This document shows positions 14,102 through 15,267 of a stretch of DNA of 15,267 nucleotides, piece after piece. The DNA is taken from the NCBI GenBank assembly GCA_030447005.1, contig JAUJME010000021.1, positions 1 to 15,267 on the forward strand. Reading direction: 5' to 3'. Origin of the DNA: Solirubrobacteraceae bacterium (lineage in GTDB: Bacteria; Actinomycetota; Thermoleophilia; Solirubrobacterales; Solirubrobacteraceae). Below the pieces are notes generated by a model. That model did not search any database. It was not told the origin of the DNA and saw only the letters and a program-made list of their open reading frames with translations. Position 1 is the stretch's first letter; each line of letters begins with the position of its first letter. The position numbers and the translations under genes are program-made.

Positions 14102-15265
14102 TCAGGGACCAGGCGCTTCTGCGGCGACGAGTGCTGCAAAGACCGCCGCAGCTTCGGCCTGCATTCCAGGGATGACGTGTTGGTACACGGACATCGTGAA
14201 GGCGGGGTTGGCGTGCCCGAGCCGCTCGCTCACGACCTTGACCGGCACACTCGCCTTGAGGAGCAGCGTGGCGTGTGTGTGGCGGAGGTCATGGAGTGTG
14301 ATGATCGGGAGTCCGGAGCGAGCGACCCTCCGGTCGAAGGCCTGGCTGAAGATGTCCGGGTGGACGGGCGTGCCGTCGGGGCGGCAGAAGACGAGGTCAC
14401 GGTTCTCGTAGGTCGACCCGAGGGCGATCCGCTCACCCGCCTGCTGCTTCCTCCACCGCCGTAGGACGGTCACCGTCTCAGGGTCGAGGTCGATCGACCG
14501 GCGGCCGCTGCCAGTCTTCACGTCGGAGACTTGGAGGTCGTACGCCACCGAGATGATGGCCTGCCGCACCGACAGCCGCGCAGCGTCGAGGTCGACGTCG
14601 GACCAGCGCAGACCGAGAATCTCGCCTCGGCGCATCCCGGTGTGGGAGGAGAGGTGGAACGCGGCGTAGAGCCGGTGCCCGGCCATGAGGTCGAGGAACG
14701 CCCGCAGCTCCTCGGCAGTCCACACCTTGATCTCGTGGCGCTTGGCAGAGCTCAGTTTCGGAGGGTCGGCGGCATCGGCGACGTTGCGGATGACGCTTCC
14801 CTTGCGGAGTGCGTCCTTGAGCGCCTTGTGGATGACGAGGTGGATGGAGCGCACGGTCTTGACGCTCAGCCCTCCGGCGCCGTCGCGCCGACCCTTGGTG
14901 AGGAGCTTGGCGTAGAGGGTGTCGAGGTCCTCCGGCGCCAGCTTCTGCAGCGGGATGCGCCCGATGGCCGGGATGACGTGGAGGTCGAGGTTCCGCCGGT
15001 AGGAATCGAACGTGCTCGGCCGGAGCTGCGCCTGCTGGAGGGGGAGCCACCGCTCCGTCAGGTAGTCGCCGAAGCTAATCCTGTCAGCGGGTGCCCGGTA
15101 GCCGTCGTTGGCCCGCTTCACCAGGTCGGTGAGGAGCTTCTCGGCGTCGCCCCGTTTGGGCCCGCCGGGCATCCACCGCCGCCGCTCCTTCCCCGTGGCG
15201 GGGTCGATGCCTTCGTAGATGACTGCGTAGTACTGCTTGCCCTTCTTGACCGTGTAGCCACGCAT
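14102..15265 (-). CDS. Tyrosine site-specific integrase
   Basis: A 387-residue phage-type integrase. The N-terminus (MRGYTVKKGKQYYAVIYEG) is the usual short arm-binding domain, followed by a SAM-like core-binding domain (about 65-160) and a catalytic domain (about 180-375). All catalytic residues are present: Arg212 in TGMRRGE, Lys250 in DVKTG, His325 and Arg328 in LHDLRHTHAT, His351 in LGHANP and nucleophile Tyr361 in VYQH. ATG15265 fits the family N-terminus, but only two bases lie upstream, so its ribosome binding site and any excisionase gene are outside the window. It should integrate and excise the element by recombination at att sites; the tRNA 3' end at the left edge is the natural candidate target. 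Full length, no frameshift. Confidence 0.93.
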   Translation of the reverse strand: MRGYTVKKGKQYYAVIYEGIDPATGKERRRWMPGGPKRGDAEKLLTDLVKRANDGYRAPADRISFGDYLTERWLPLQQAQLRPSTFDSYRRNLDLHVIPAIGRIPLQKLAPEDLDTLYAKLLTKGRRDGAGGLSVKTVRSIHLVIHKALKDALRKGSVIRNVADAADPPKLSSAKRHEIKVWTAEELRAFLDLMAGHRLYAAFHLSSHTGMRRGEILGLRWSDVDLDAARLSVRQAIISVAYDLQVSDVKTGSGRRSIDLDPETVTVLRRWRKQQAGERIALGSTYENRDLVFCRPDGTPVHPDIFSQAFDRRVARSGLPIITLHDLRHTHATLLLKASVPVKVVSERLGHANPAFTMSVYQHVIPGMQAEAAAVFAALVAAEAPGP

Positions 15266-15267
15266 GC

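Noticed and set aside
1..15267. CRISPR array or insertion sequence
   Set aside because: No regularly spaced repeats, no transposase and no terminal inverted repeats were seen; the integrase is the only mobility gene.

Overview
The window is very GC-rich with strong G/C bias at third codon positions. It has GTG/TTG starts, many overlapping genes and an actinobacterial-looking tyrosine integrase. This suggests a high-GC Actinomycetota (or similar high-GC Gram-positive) chromosome carrying an integrated island. The taxonomic call is inference; no rRNA or other marker gene is present.

Layout. Left edge (1-36): the 3' part of a tRNA gene with encoded CCA, followed by a strong hairpin terminator (52-80) and a gene-free stretch with short tandem repeats (92-143), as expected at a tRNA attachment site. 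467-2326 (+): a single polypeptide joining an endonuclease III-type HhH DNA glycosylase (catalytic Lys, Asp and four [4Fe-4S] cysteines intact) to a complete DNA (cytosine-5) methyltransferase. 2332-3573 (-), convergent with it: an Ala/Glu-rich, probably coiled-coil protein with a DUF2130/PD-(D/E)xK-like nuclease core. 3574-3831: a divergent regulatory region with a perfect 9-bp hairpin and a nested 25-bp dyad, the likely operator. 3832-13238 (+): a four-gene operon with overlapping stop and start codons, encoding an Xre-type HTH protein with a degenerate ImmA/IrrE-like domain, a P-loop ATPase resembling DptF, a DptG-position protein with a CxC-x6-C cluster, and a 1730-residue protein with an embedded PD-(D/E)xK-like motif and a C-terminal FtsK/SpoIIIE motor (DptH-like). 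13239-14101: no convincing intact gene, but coding-like segments that change frame (probable decayed small genes) and a 16-bp perfect palindrome. 14102-15265 (-): a tyrosine integrase with all catalytic residues.

Interpretation. The operon has the gene order, sizes and motor type of a DptFGH (DndFGH)-like restriction module, but no dndA-E phosphorothioation genes are present. The only DNA-modifying enzyme in the window is the glycosylase-methyltransferase fusion. The working hypothesis is a mobile anti-phage island in which cytosine-5 methylation, not phosphorothioation, marks self DNA. The FtsK-like translocase/nuclease complex, and possibly the DUF2130-like nuclease, would act on unmarked DNA, and the HTH/pseudo-ImmA protein would control expression through the 25-bp dyad. 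The individual domains are read directly from sequence. The link between the modules, and the assignment of the two middle genes to DptF and DptG, are inference.
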